Source of the DNA: Pseudomonas sp. URMO17WK12:I11
Lineage (GTDB): Bacteria; Pseudomonadota; Gammaproteobacteria; Pseudomonadales; Pseudomonadaceae
NCBI RefSeq assembly: GCF_007677725.1
Contig: NZ_VEDF01000012.1
Span: 1 to 64,000, forward strand
Direction: 5' to 3'
DNA length: 64,000 nucleotides
Positions 25,945 to 34,032 of the stretch are shown here, piece after piece; position 1 is the first letter of the stretch, and every line of letters begins with the position of its first letter. The notes under the pieces were generated by a model. It was not told the DNA's origin and ran no database searches. It saw only the letters and a program-made list of their open reading frames with translations. The position numbers were made by a program, and so were the translations under genes.

Positions 25945-27546
25945 ATGACCGCGTTCAAACCCCCGAAGATCTGCGAACCGACGCTCTGTGCAGCAGCGCC
26001 GCGCCTGTTGCTTGGCCGGCTGCTGCCGGTCGGTGTGTCCCTGACTGGCGTTGGCGTGTCGCTCGCCCTGGGGCATGTCGATATCCAGCGTCAACATGGC
26101 GACCATGCCGCCAGCGTGTTGCATTCCTCGCTGTTCTGGTTTGCGCTTGTTTGCAGCGGCCTGCTGAGCCTGTTCGTAGCCCAGGTCAGCCGCAAGCAGC
26201 GCCAGTTGCAACAACGCAACCTCGAGTTGCAACGCTCGCAGGCACAGCTCGAGCGCCTGGCCCATTACGACACCATCACTGGCCTGCCCAATCGCGTGCT
26301 GTTTCAACGGCAGTTGGCCCAGGCCACAGCCCTGGGACAGGGGCTGGCAGTGCTGATGCTGGACATTGACGGCTTCAAGCAGGTCAACGACAGCCTTGGC
26401 CACGCCATGGGCGATCTGTTGTTGCAGCAGGCCACCGCGCGCTTCTTGCAGGAGCTCGATAGCAGTGACCGGGTATGTCGGCTCGGCGGCGACGAATTCG
26501 TATTCATGTTGCAAGGCACTCAAGGCCAGGTCAGCCAGCAATTGCGGCAAATCTTGCGCTGCTTGCAGCGGCCGTTCGATCTCAACGGCACCGCTGCGCT
26601 GGTCACTGGCAGCATCGGCCTGGCCTGGTGTCCGCAACATGGCGAGGACGTCGACAGCCTGCTGCGCCATGCCGACACCGCCATGTATGCGGCCAAGGAA
26701 GCCGGGCGTAATGCGTGGCGGCCTTATCACCCCGACATGACCGCACGCTTGCAGCAACGTCTGGAGCTTGAGCGCAACTTGCGCCGCGCGCTGGAAGACA
26801 ACGAGTTCGAGCTGTGGTATCAGCCCAAGGTCGACCTGTTCAGTGGCCAGCTCGAAGGCGTCGAGGCGCTGCTGCGCTGGCGCGATCCGCATGCCGGGCT
26901 GATCTCGCCGGCTGCGTTCATTCCGCTGGCCGAGCGCACCGGGCTGATCATTCCCTTGGGCGAGCGGGTGCTGGACCTGGCCTGCGCGCAATTGGCCGCC
27001 TGGCGCGCTGCGGACTGCTTGCCGGGGCCGCTGGCAATCAACGTCGCGGCTCTGCAGATCGAGCGCAGCGATTACGTTTCGAGCCTGGCCATGGCCCTTG
27101 AGCGCCATGACCTTGCGCCGAACCTGCTGGAGGTGGAGATCACCGAGAGCCTATTGATGGAAAGCCAGCAGCAGGCTTGTGCGGCCCTGGCTCAGTTGCA
27201 GGCAATGGGCGTGGCTACCGCGGTCGATGACTTCGGCACCGGCTATTCGTCACTGGCGTACCTGCGCGCCTTGCCGATCGACCACCTGAAGATCGATCGA
27301 GCGTTTATCAAGGATCTGCCCGACGACGACGATGCGGTGGCCATAGCCCGAGCCATCATCGATCTGGGGCACGCCCTGGGCTATCGCATCACCGGCGAGG
27401 GCATCGAGACCCAGCAGCAGTATGATTTCCTGCGCAACGCAGGGTGTGATCAAGGGCAGGGCTATCTGATGGGGCGGCCCATGCCCGCGGCTGAATTACA
27501 AAGTTGGATCTTGCGCAATCCGCTCAGGGCCCGTTTGCCCGGTTAA
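25945..27546 (+). CDS. Membrane GGDEF-EAL c-di-GMP enzyme
   Basis: 533 residues. Two membrane helices (about 20-42 and 60-80), a short coiled linker (KQRQLQQRNLELQRSQAQLERL), a GGDEF domain with intact GGDEF at 181-185, then an EAL domain with EAL at 307-309, the NVAALQIE segment and DDFGTGYSSLAYL. Both active sites look intact, so it could be bifunctional; the I-site position is DSSD rather than RxxD. I chose ATG 25945 because the in-frame region before it has no plausible start and codes for nothing recognisable. Divergent from gapN. It lies just upstream of the exopolysaccharide cluster, which may be functional. Confidence 0.9.
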   Translation: MTAFKPPKICEPTLCAAAPRLLLGRLLPVGVSLTGVGVSLALGHVDIQRQHGDHAASVLHSSLFWFALVCSGLLSLFVAQVSRKQRQLQQRNLELQRSQAQLERLAHYDTITGLPNRVLFQRQLAQATALGQGLAVLMLDIDGFKQVNDSLGHAMGDLLLQQATARFLQELDSSDRVCRLGGDEFVFMLQGTQGQVSQQLRQILRCLQRPFDLNGTAALVTGSIGLAWCPQHGEDVDSLLRHADTAMYAAKEAGRNAWRPYHPDMTARLQQRLELERNLRRALEDNEFELWYQPKVDLFSGQLEGVEALLRWRDPHAGLISPAAFIPLAERTGLIIPLGERVLDLACAQLAAWRAADCLPGPLAINVAALQIERSDYVSSLAMALERHDLAPNLLEVEITESLLMESQQQACAALAQLQAMGVATAVDDFGTGYSSLAYLRALPIDHLKIDRAFIKDLPDDDDAVAIARAIIDLGHALGYRITGEGIETQQQYDFLRNAGCDQGQGYLMGRPMPAAELQSWILRNPLRARLPG

Positions 27547-27809
27547 TGCCAAGCCAAATGCTCAAGTGGGCGCTACAGGAAGAGAAACGTTGGAAGGCGC
27601 TGGCTCGACATTAAATTGGCGTCATGTTTTGTCGATAAATGCTGTCAAAATGCCGCTTGCCAAGCGCCGCTGCTGCATCTTAAATTGTTACTTAATGTGA
27701 AGTAATAATCTTCAGTAGAAGTCTTGTGAATCAGCATGTTGGCTGGCTTTCTTGCCGTGCTTTCGTTTCGAACTGCCCCATAGACTCAGCAAAGGATGTC
27801 GAAGAAGCC
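27547..27809. promoter_or_regulatory. Regulatory region upstream of the exopolysaccharide cluster
   Basis: AT-rich non-coding stretch. It holds GACATTAAATTGGC (27607-27620), which matches 11 of 14 bases of the FleQ-box consensus GTCAATAAATTGAC as I recall it, and a weaker GTCGATAAAT (27631-27640). A perfect inverted repeat TTACTT-N6-AAGTAA lies at 27688-27705, beside TTGTTA...TAATCT that could be a promoter with a 15-bp spacer. Regulation by FleQ and c-di-GMP is inference. Confidence 0.45.
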
Positions 27810-28964
27810 ATGAAAGAGAACTTGGCGGCGGTTGCGCGAAAAGTGGTGTCACCTTCGCTGCGCCATGACATTCGCACCGTCTCGAGCAAGCTGCGGGAGG
27901 CTCTGGCCCGTACCTGTTTCTGGCGCTGGGAGGTTTCCCGTTTCAAGCTGCAACAAGCCAGTGCGTACGAGATCCTCTACATCGGCAGAAAACAACAGCG
28001 AGAGATGGCCAAGCTGCTGATTGGCGGTAAAGGCCAGCAGCCGGTAGCCGATGCGGGGGACCAGGCGCAGTCGCCGGCCGTGCGTCATGTGGTGGTGGTC
28101 AGCGAGATGCCTACCTCCGGCTCGTTGACCGTACCGCATTATCTGAGCGCCGTGGTGCCGCTGGGGCGGCCGCTCGATGAGATCACCGCGCGCTACGACA
28201 GCGAGCTGCGCCGCAGCATTCGCAAGCACCGTCCGCTCTATCAAATGCGCCAGACCCTGTCTGATGACGAGATCGCCATGGCCGACCGACATCTGCTGCG
28301 CCCGTATGCCACGGCGCGCCAGGGCATCCACGCAGCGCAATTTCCCACCGAAGAAGTGTTCCGGCTGGCCAAGGGTGTAGGACGTCTTGACCTGATCACC
28401 TGCGGTGATGAAGTGATCGGCTGTCACCTCGGTTGCGAGATCACCCGCGACGGCAAACGTTACTGGAGCACCCTACGCTTCGGCTACTGTGAAGCGGTGT
28501 TCAGCGATCCCAAGCGGCTACGCGAAGTCAATTCGATCACCACCTTCATGGCCCTGGAGTGGGCATTGGCCAACGGCTATGACTATTACGATATCGGTCT
28601 GTGCCTGGCCCGCCCGGACGACGGACTGCTGAAGTGGAAGCGTCGGCGCGGCGGCGATATCGACGAGCTGGGTAACCATGCCTATATGTTCGTGCGCTTG
28701 CCGCGTACCGGTACAGCGCAATTCCTGTGGGATACCCCGCTGTTTGCGATCGAGGGCAACAAATTGACGCTGCATCTGGGCCTGCCTGACGGCCCCAGCG
28801 ATGAAGAGGTCGCCCGGCGCTATCACGAAATGGTGTTCGGTGGGCTGCACAAAATCTATGTGTACGGCAGCGCTGACACGGGCGCGTCGTTTATCGACAA
28901 CCTGCGCAGCCGTTACGCGAACCTGCAGTCACCGCCTGCGATGGAACGGATCGTTTCCAGCTGA
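27810..28964 (+). CDS. GNAT/FemAB-like acyltransferase of the EPS cluster
   Basis: 384 residues from ATG 27810; a GTG 28 codons earlier is also in frame. The C-terminal half has the acyltransferase-type pattern ITTFMALEWALANGYDYYDIGLCLARPDDGLLKWKRRRGG, typical of FemAB/BioF2-like GNAT folds in which a Lys-rich loop follows a strand. There are no membrane segments. It sits at the head of the exopolysaccharide genes, 41 bp before a GT61 transferase. A role in acylating or aminoacylating the polymer is inference; the exact family is not certain. Confidence 0.7.
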   Translation: MKENLAAVARKVVSPSLRHDIRTVSSKLREALARTCFWRWEVSRFKLQQASAYEILYIGRKQQREMAKLLIGGKGQQPVADAGDQAQSPAVRHVVVVSEMPTSGSLTVPHYLSAVVPLGRPLDEITARYDSELRRSIRKHRPLYQMRQTLSDDEIAMADRHLLRPYATARQGIHAAQFPTEEVFRLAKGVGRLDLITCGDEVIGCHLGCEITRDGKRYWSTLRFGYCEAVFSDPKRLREVNSITTFMALEWALANGYDYYDIGLCLARPDDGLLKWKRRRGGDIDELGNHAYMFVRLPRTGTAQFLWDTPLFAIEGNKLTLHLGLPDGPSDEEVARRYHEMVFGGLHKIYVYGSADTGASFIDNLRSRYANLQSPPAMERIVSS

Positions 28965-29005
28965 GGCGCTTGCTGGGTCAGGGCTTTCCTTCGGAGGGGC
29001 GGTGT

Positions 29006-30124
29006 ATGGATGGCGGCATGTCCAATTTTTCCGGTGCCTCGGCTACCCGCCAGCGTGGTTGGTCGCTGGCGGCCTATCGGCATATCCTCAGAAAACGTCT
29101 GGGACGCCAGGCCGACCGCGATATCAAGTGTCTCGCTGAAAAAACCTGGGATATCGCGCCCGGTGAAACCACCGTTTCGCCACCTGCCTTTTACCTGCCC
29201 GGCCAACTGGAGCGCGTCACTGGCTGGGAGGGGCAGCGGTTCTACCCGTACGTGCATCCAGCACGCACCATGGAAGGCGGCGTGGTGACCGAGCAGGGGC
29301 CGACCCGTGGCTATCTGCTCAAGGATGTGTGGCTGATCGACGGCGCCTTGTACAAGGACGATGCCAGCCACTGGTTGTCGCTCAAGCCAAGCCGCTTTCC
29401 TGGCGTCAACGTGCAGCACGAAATCGACCGCGCAGCCATTTACTGCACGCAGAATGGCAACACGTGGTTTGGCACCTGGCTGATGGAAAACTGCCCCACC
29501 TATGCCCTGGCCCGCGAGGAGGGGGTGCCGGTCACTACGGCGCCATCGCCTCGCTATCCCTTGTTCACTCAAGGGCCTGCCTACGAGCGTTGGCTCGACA
29601 TGCAGCCGTTGCGCACGCGTGGCGCCTACTTGCGTGAAGTGGTGTTGTTCGACGATGTCAGCAATAACCGCAGCCGTCACCAGCGCTACCAGGCAATGGG
29701 CGAGAAGCTGCTCTCCCATGTCGAGCATCGGCCGCACCCAGGCGTGTTCCTGTTGCGCGGCAGCGCCGGTGACTTGCGGCTGATGCGCAATGAGCTTGAA
29801 GTCGCCGCTTACCTACAGTCGCAGCACGGCTTTCGCGTGGTCGATCCACTGCAAACCGACGTGCCCGGCATCGTTGCCGCCTGCGCCGGCGCGAAGGTAG
29901 TCGCAGGGGTGGAGGGCAGTCAGCTGGTGCACGGGGTGAACGTGCTGCAGCCAGGCGGCGCGCTGCTCACCCTGCAGCCGCCTAATCGCTTCGTAAGCTA
30001 TTACAAGTACCTGACCGACCGTGACCACCAGCATTTCGGCTTTGTCGTCGGCTCGCCGCAGGGCGATGGCTTCAGCATCGACATCGGTGAGCTGGAGCGG
30101 ACGCTGGCATTGTTTCCTCGTTGA
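29006..30124 (+). CDS. GT61-family glycosyltransferase (DUF563)
   Basis: 372 residues, cytosolic. The DUF563/GT61 core is visible: LRTRGAYLREVVLFDDVSNNRSRH, VFLLRGSAGDLRLMRNELEV (about 247-266), then VDPLQTDVPGIVAACAGAKVVAGVEGSQLVHGVNVLQPGGALLTLQPP. ATG 29006 has a clear GGAGGGG six bases upstream. GT61 enzymes add xylose or GlcNAc in eukaryotes; in bacteria the substrates are mostly unknown. Likely one of the sugar-adding steps of this cluster. Confidence 0.85.
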   Translation: MDGGMSNFSGASATRQRGWSLAAYRHILRKRLGRQADRDIKCLAEKTWDIAPGETTVSPPAFYLPGQLERVTGWEGQRFYPYVHPARTMEGGVVTEQGPTRGYLLKDVWLIDGALYKDDASHWLSLKPSRFPGVNVQHEIDRAAIYCTQNGNTWFGTWLMENCPTYALAREEGVPVTTAPSPRYPLFTQGPAYERWLDMQPLRTRGAYLREVVLFDDVSNNRSRHQRYQAMGEKLLSHVEHRPHPGVFLLRGSAGDLRLMRNELEVAAYLQSQHGFRVVDPLQTDVPGIVAACAGAKVVAGVEGSQLVHGVNVLQPGGALLTLQPPNRFVSYYKYLTDRDHQHFGFVVGSPQGDGFSIDIGELERTLALFPR

Positions 30125-30296
30125 AGCAGTTGCAGATTCCTGCTGACGGCATTTTGACGAAAACCCACCCGGTCGATTGATTTTTATTATGGTGTCGGAT
30201 CATTGACGTAATGTCATTGTGCCCATAAGCTCAAGCCTACACCCACCCCACATTCCGCCTACCTATTTATTACTTTCCTCTTCGCAGGAGGGGATC
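30125..30296. promoter_or_regulatory. Intergenic region before the PEP-CTERM-like gene
   Basis: Non-coding, AT-rich in its first half. TTGACG (30203-30208) could be a -35 with a poor -10 around CATAAG. A TGAC-N5-GTCA dyad lies at 30204-30216. A pyrimidine-rich stretch precedes GGAGGGG at 30287-30293, the ribosome site of the next gene. No terminator with a T-tract is seen after the GT61 gene. Confidence 0.4.
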
Positions 30297-30473
30297 ATGC
30301 GCTCGACTCTGTTCATCAAGGCAATCTTTTTATTGGTGTTGTTAACGGGTGCAGCGCGCGCGGCCGATTCCTATCTCACTGAAAACAATATCGTTCCGCT
30401 GTCCACGGCGGGCTGGTTATTTGCTGCGGCGGTCATTGGTTTCATTGCAGTTGCCAACAGAAAGAAGATTTGA
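30297..30473 (+). CDS. 58-residue secreted protein with PEP-CTERM-like C-terminus
   Basis: ATG 30297 follows AGGAGGGG. Signal peptide to about residue 23 (FLLVLLTGAARAA), a nine-residue spacer (DSYLTENNI), then VPLSTAGWLFAAAVIGFIAV and a basic NRKKI end. This tail follows the VPLPAAxWLFxSGLLGLxGxARRK sorting-signal pattern read by exosortases, with the second Pro changed to Ser. The protein is nearly all targeting sequence. PEP-CTERM proteins are typically encoded with exopolysaccharide genes, as here, but no exosortase is in the window. It could instead be a simple bitopic membrane peptide. Confidence 0.75.
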   Translation: MRSTLFIKAIFLLVLLTGAARAADSYLTENNIVPLSTAGWLFAAAVIGFIAVANRKKI

Positions 30474-30548
30474 ATCTGTTGCCCAACAGCGGCGCCAAAT
30501 GCTTGACGCTGAATAATGGCCATTTGTTATTTTTGCAGTTTGATTCGC

Positions 30549-30576
30549 TTGTCAATTTTACTGCTGTTGCTATATT
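30549..30576 (+). promoter_or_regulatory. Sigma-70-type promoter for the OPX gene
   Basis: TTGTCA (30549-30554), 16 bases, TATATT (30571-30576). A transcript would start near 30583, giving an untranslated leader of about 175 nt. GTCAAT at 30551-30556 overlaps the -35 and equals a FleQ half-site. Confidence 0.6.
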
Positions 30577-30582
30577 CCATTA

Positions 30583-30756
30583 GCCAACGCGCACGCGCGA
30601 GCAGCGGTTAACAGACGGGCAGGGCGCCATCGCGGTAGAGGCCTCACAGGTGACTGAGGCCATCGCAACCAGACGGTTGCGAAGCGGAGCGAGAGGTTCG
30701 ACGTTGTACTCATTCAGTGCTCTAACACCTGGGCCGTCAGGCCGGAGGGATCCCTC
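30583..30756 (+). promoter_or_regulatory. Hairpin-rich 5' leader of the polysaccharide export gene
   Basis: Three ordered stem-loops: GGCCTCA/TGAGGCC (30640-30646 with 30655-30661); a perfect 8-bp stem TCGCAACC/GGTTGCGA with AGAC loop (30663-30682); and GGCC-GTCA-GGCC (30732-30743). The ribosome site GGAGGGA is part of the palindrome GAGGGATCCCTC (30745-30756), which can fold as GAGG-GATC-CCTC directly against the ATG. The spacing and stems suggest an RNA regulatory element or protein-binding leader. I recognise no known riboswitch consensus. Confidence 0.55.
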
Positions 30757-31299
30757 ATGACACGTTTGCTGATGTCCGTTCTCTGCGCCTTGGTTGCATG
30801 CTCGGGCGCTTTTGCCGCTGAATCCTCACCGGCTTACCTGCTGAGCCCGGGTGACAAGGTCATGATCTCGGTCTGGCAAGAGGACACCCTGCGCCAGGAA
30901 ACCGTGGTACTGCCCGATGGCAGCATCACGTTCCCTCTGGCTGGCCGGGTCGACGTGGCTGGCCTTGAGGCCACTGCCGTGGCGCGCAAGATCGAAACCG
31001 CACTCAAACCGTACCTGGCGCAGCCCAACGTCAGCGTGGTGGTGACCAGCACGGCTGGCAACCTGGTGTATGTGCAGGGCAAGGTGATCAAGCCAGGCCC
31101 AGTGCCCATGGCAGGCCCGACCGCTGTGTTGCAGGCCCTTAGCATGTCCGGTGGGATGGACAAGTTTGCCGATGAAAGCGCCATCAAGGTCATCCGCGGG
31201 CAACGGGTCATGCCGGTACGCTACAAAGACCTGATCTCCGGGCGGGACATGTCGACCAACTTCCAATTGCAGGCCGGCGACACGCTGGTCGTACCTTGA
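30757..31299 (+). CDS. Polysaccharide export protein (short OPX/Wza-like)
   Basis: 180 residues. Signal sequence with a possible lipobox LVAC at 12-15 (an unusually short type II signal; type I cleavage after AFA is the alternative). Then the polysaccharide export domain (YLLSPGDKVMISVWQED, VLPDGSITFPLAG) and a single SLBB domain (LVYVQGKVIKPGPVPM). It ends where Wza would continue into its outer-membrane helix, so it cannot span the outer membrane itself. The next gene encodes a beta-barrel and is the likely partner. ATG 30757 with GGAGGGA six bases upstream. Confidence 0.9.
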   Translation: MTRLLMSVLCALVACSGAFAAESSPAYLLSPGDKVMISVWQEDTLRQETVVLPDGSITFPLAGRVDVAGLEATAVARKIETALKPYLAQPNVSVVVTSTAGNLVYVQGKVIKPGPVPMAGPTAVLQALSMSGGMDKFADESAIKVIRGQRVMPVRYKDLISGRDMSTNFQLQAGDTLVVP

Positions 31300-31319
31300 C
31301 CCTCCAATAAGAACGACCC

Positions 31320-32438
31320 GTGCCTATCTATAGAACGACCAGTGTTGCGACGGCGATCATGATGATGCCGTTCTCCGGGGTGGTTAGCGCCGCCAGTTGG
31401 CAATCTTCGGTCCAGGTGCCCTCGACCGTCGAGTACGACAGTAATCCACTGCTCCTGACGTCCAAGGAGAAAGGTGTGACGCGTACCATCATTGCCCCTG
31501 ACTACACTTTGGTAGGTCAGTTCGATCGCGACCAGCTACGCCTGGGCCTGGGCCTTCATGTGCTGCGCTCCTCCGACCGCTCGGTGATGGACGACCGTGA
31601 AGATCCGCACCTGAGCCTCGGCTGGCAGCGCGAGACCCAGACCGGCGGCTTCGGCCTGCTGGCGCAGTACGACGAAAGTTCGACACTCTCGGGGGCGGTG
31701 CAGGATACCGGCGTGGTCACCACCACCGATGGCACGCAGAAAATGACGCGGCTGTCGGGTAACTGGAGCAGCGCCATCAGTGAGCGCAGCACCCTGGCCA
31801 ACGAACTGCGCTACTCGCATGCCACTTACGACGTCAGCTCGCTGACGGGCTTCGACGAGTATGCCAACGACTTTACCTGGACCTATGCCTTCAACGAGCG
31901 CACCGACATCATCAGCGGTTTCGCCGTGCGCCGTTACCAGCCCGATGACAGCAGCGTGGCCACTGCCACCACCAGCTATGTGCCCACCATTGGCATGAAG
32001 TACCAGTTCTCCGACAGCCTGGTCGGCGCCGTACATGTAGGCGTCAACCAGACCGACGGCAACGGTACCCGGCGCCGTGGTGAGGGTGGGGCTTCGCTGA
32101 CCTACAGTGGGGCGCGTAGCGAAGCGACCCTCAGCGCCGACCGCACCACGCTGTCGAACGGTGAGGGCGGCGCCGCCCAGCTGGACATGCTGCGCGCGGG
32201 CTGGAGCTACCTGGTCACCGAAACCACTCGTGTCGGCGCCGATGCCTGGTGGCAGGACAGCAAAGGGCAGAACCCCAATACCTTGCAGACCTACAGCGTG
32301 TGGGCCAGCCGCGCCTTCTCGCCAGCCTGGGACCTGCGCCTGTCACTGATGTACAAGCAGCGTCGTCAGGATGGACTGCCTGACGCCGAAGCCACCATCG
32401 CCGGCCTGACGTTGACCTACAGGTTTCCAGACATCTGA
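31320..32438 (+). CDS. Outer-membrane beta-barrel of the EPS exporter
   Basis: 372 residues from GTG 31320. This start gives a proper signal peptide (MPIYRTTSVATAIMMMPFSGVVSA); starting at the later Met run would remove its basic end. The mature part alternates polar and apolar residues throughout, with many strand-like segments and a C-terminal TLTYRFPDI. It resembles the OM barrel proteins found beside short OPX proteins and in exosortase-linked EPS loci. Likely the outer-membrane conduit paired with the OPX protein 20 bp upstream; this role is inference. Confidence 0.8.
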   Translation: MPIYRTTSVATAIMMMPFSGVVSAASWQSSVQVPSTVEYDSNPLLLTSKEKGVTRTIIAPDYTLVGQFDRDQLRLGLGLHVLRSSDRSVMDDREDPHLSLGWQRETQTGGFGLLAQYDESSTLSGAVQDTGVVTTTDGTQKMTRLSGNWSSAISERSTLANELRYSHATYDVSSLTGFDEYANDFTWTYAFNERTDIISGFAVRRYQPDDSSVATATTSYVPTIGMKYQFSDSLVGAVHVGVNQTDGNGTRRRGEGGASLTYSGARSEATLSADRTTLSNGEGGAAQLDMLRAGWSYLVTETTRVGADAWWQDSKGQNPNTLQTYSVWASRAFSPAWDLRLSLMYKQRRQDGLPDAEATIAGLTLTYRFPDI

Positions 32439-32458
32439 ATCGCACCCCGGTGGCCTCT

Positions 32459-34021
32459 ATGAAATCTGAGTACGAGCTGTCCATAAAAGATTACATCGCC
32501 ATCCTCAAGGACCGCGCCTGGTTGTTGGGTATCGTCATGGTGGTGGTGCTGGCGGCCACCGTGGGCGTGGCGATTTCGGTGCCGCCGATCTACCAGTCCA
32601 CCGGCACCATCCTGGTCGAATCGCAGCAGATCTCGCCTGACCTGGTTTCGGCCGGCAACAACACCTTCGCCGATGAGCGCATCGAGGTCATTCGCCAGCG
32701 CGTCATGACCCGTGAAAACCTGCTGCGCATCATCGACAAGTATCGCCTGTTCGCCGACCGCGGCAGCTTCAGCGAGAGTGACAAGATCGAGCAGATGCGC
32801 AGTGCGATTGCCGTGGCAACCCTCAGTACCTACGTCAAGGGCCGCGGTGAGGCGACGGTGGCGTTCACCGTGTCGTATGAGGACAAGCACGCAGATGTCG
32901 CCAAGGAAGTGGCGGATGAGCTGGTGTCGCTGTTTCTCAACGAAAACATGAAGCAGCGCACCGAGCGTGCCACTGAAACCACCGAGTTCCTGACCCAGGA
33001 AGCGAACAAGCTCGGGGCCGAACTCGCCTCTTTGGAAAACCAGCTGGCCGACTTCAAGCAGGCCCATGCCAATGCCTTGCCGGAAAACCAGCAACTGCGC
33101 ATGAGCATGCTGTCGCGCTCTGAGCTGGAGTTCCGTGAAGTCGATCGTGACTACAAGGCGGCCCAGGAAGAGCTGCGCTATCTGGAGCTGGAGTTGTCGG
33201 CAGCCAACAGCGGCGCCGCCACTGCGCCCGCCAATGGCAGGCCCGCCGCGGCTGATCCGCAGGACCTGCCAAGCCTCAAGGCCGAATACGCAAGGCTGTT
33301 GACCCGTTACACCGAAGCGCACCCTGACGTGGTGGCGATCAAGCGCAAGATCGACGTACTCCAGGCCTCCGGCGAGAAAGGTATCGCCGCGGCAGCTGCG
33401 GGTAATCTTGACGCTGCCCGCGTGCGCACCAAGATGGCCGCTGCGCAATCGCGGATCGCCTCGCTGGCCGAGCAGAAGCGCCAATTGACCAGCAAGATGG
33501 AAGCCTACGAGGCCGATATCCTGGAAGCGCCGCAGGTCGAGCGTGGCTTGGTCACCTTGATGCGTGACCACGACAACGCGCGCAAGAAGTACGAAGAGAT
33601 CCGCAACAAAGAGATGGGCGCGAAGATCACCGAGAGCCTGGAGCAAGAAAACAAGGCCGAGCGTTTCGTGCTGCTCGAGCCACCGCTGCTGCCAGAAAAA
33701 CCGGTCAAGCCCAACCGCAAGAAGATCGTCGCCCTGGGCCTGGTGCTGGCCCCGGCAGCAGGCGGCGGCCTGGTGATGTTGCTGGAAATGCTCAATCAGC
33801 GTGTGCGCGGTGTCGGCGCCCTGGAAAGTGTGCTTGGGCGGCGAGTGCTGGTGGCCGTGCCTTATATCCAGACCAAGGCAGACAAGGCCAGGCGCAAGCG
33901 ACTGGTCTCGCTGTTGATCGGCGCTGCCCTGCTGCTGGTGGCAATCCTGTTGGTGGTCGTCCACATGTTCTACATGCCCTTGGACCTCCTGCTTTTCAAA
34001 GCTATGGCTCGGTTTGAATAG
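32459..34021 (+). CDS. Polysaccharide co-polymerase (Wzz/GumC type)
   Basis: 520 residues. TM1 about 20-42 (AWLLGIVMVVVLAATVGVAIS), a Wzz domain, a long periplasmic coiled coil (about 175-395, rich in ELASLENQLADFKQAH and ARVRTKMAAAQSRIASLAEQKRQL), then a GNVR-like segment EAPQVERGLVTLMRDHDNARKKYEEI and TM2 near the C-terminus (about 480-505). No kinase domain is fused; the BY-kinase is the next gene. ATG 32459 is preferred over GTG three codons earlier. Controls chain length and links the Wzy polymerase to the export channel. Confidence 0.9.
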   Translation: MKSEYELSIKDYIAILKDRAWLLGIVMVVVLAATVGVAISVPPIYQSTGTILVESQQISPDLVSAGNNTFADERIEVIRQRVMTRENLLRIIDKYRLFADRGSFSESDKIEQMRSAIAVATLSTYVKGRGEATVAFTVSYEDKHADVAKEVADELVSLFLNENMKQRTERATETTEFLTQEANKLGAELASLENQLADFKQAHANALPENQQLRMSMLSRSELEFREVDRDYKAAQEELRYLELELSAANSGAATAPANGRPAAADPQDLPSLKAEYARLLTRYTEAHPDVVAIKRKIDVLQASGEKGIAAAAAGNLDAARVRTKMAAAQSRIASLAEQKRQLTSKMEAYEADILEAPQVERGLVTLMRDHDNARKKYEEIRNKEMGAKITESLEQENKAERFVLLEPPLLPEKPVKPNRKKIVALGLVLAPAAGGGLVMLLEMLNQRVRGVGALESVLGRRVLVAVPYIQTKADKARRKRLVSLLIGAALLLVAILLVVVHMFYMPLDLLLFKAMARFE

Positions 34022-34032
34022 GAAGCGCAGCG

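Noticed and set aside
30583..30756. c-di-GMP-I riboswitch or JUMPstart/ops element before the OPX gene
   Set aside because: No GEMM core motifs; only CAGTGCTCT (30715-30723) and CGCGGTAG (30631-30638) weakly recall JUMPstart/ops, in the wrong order and with poor matches.
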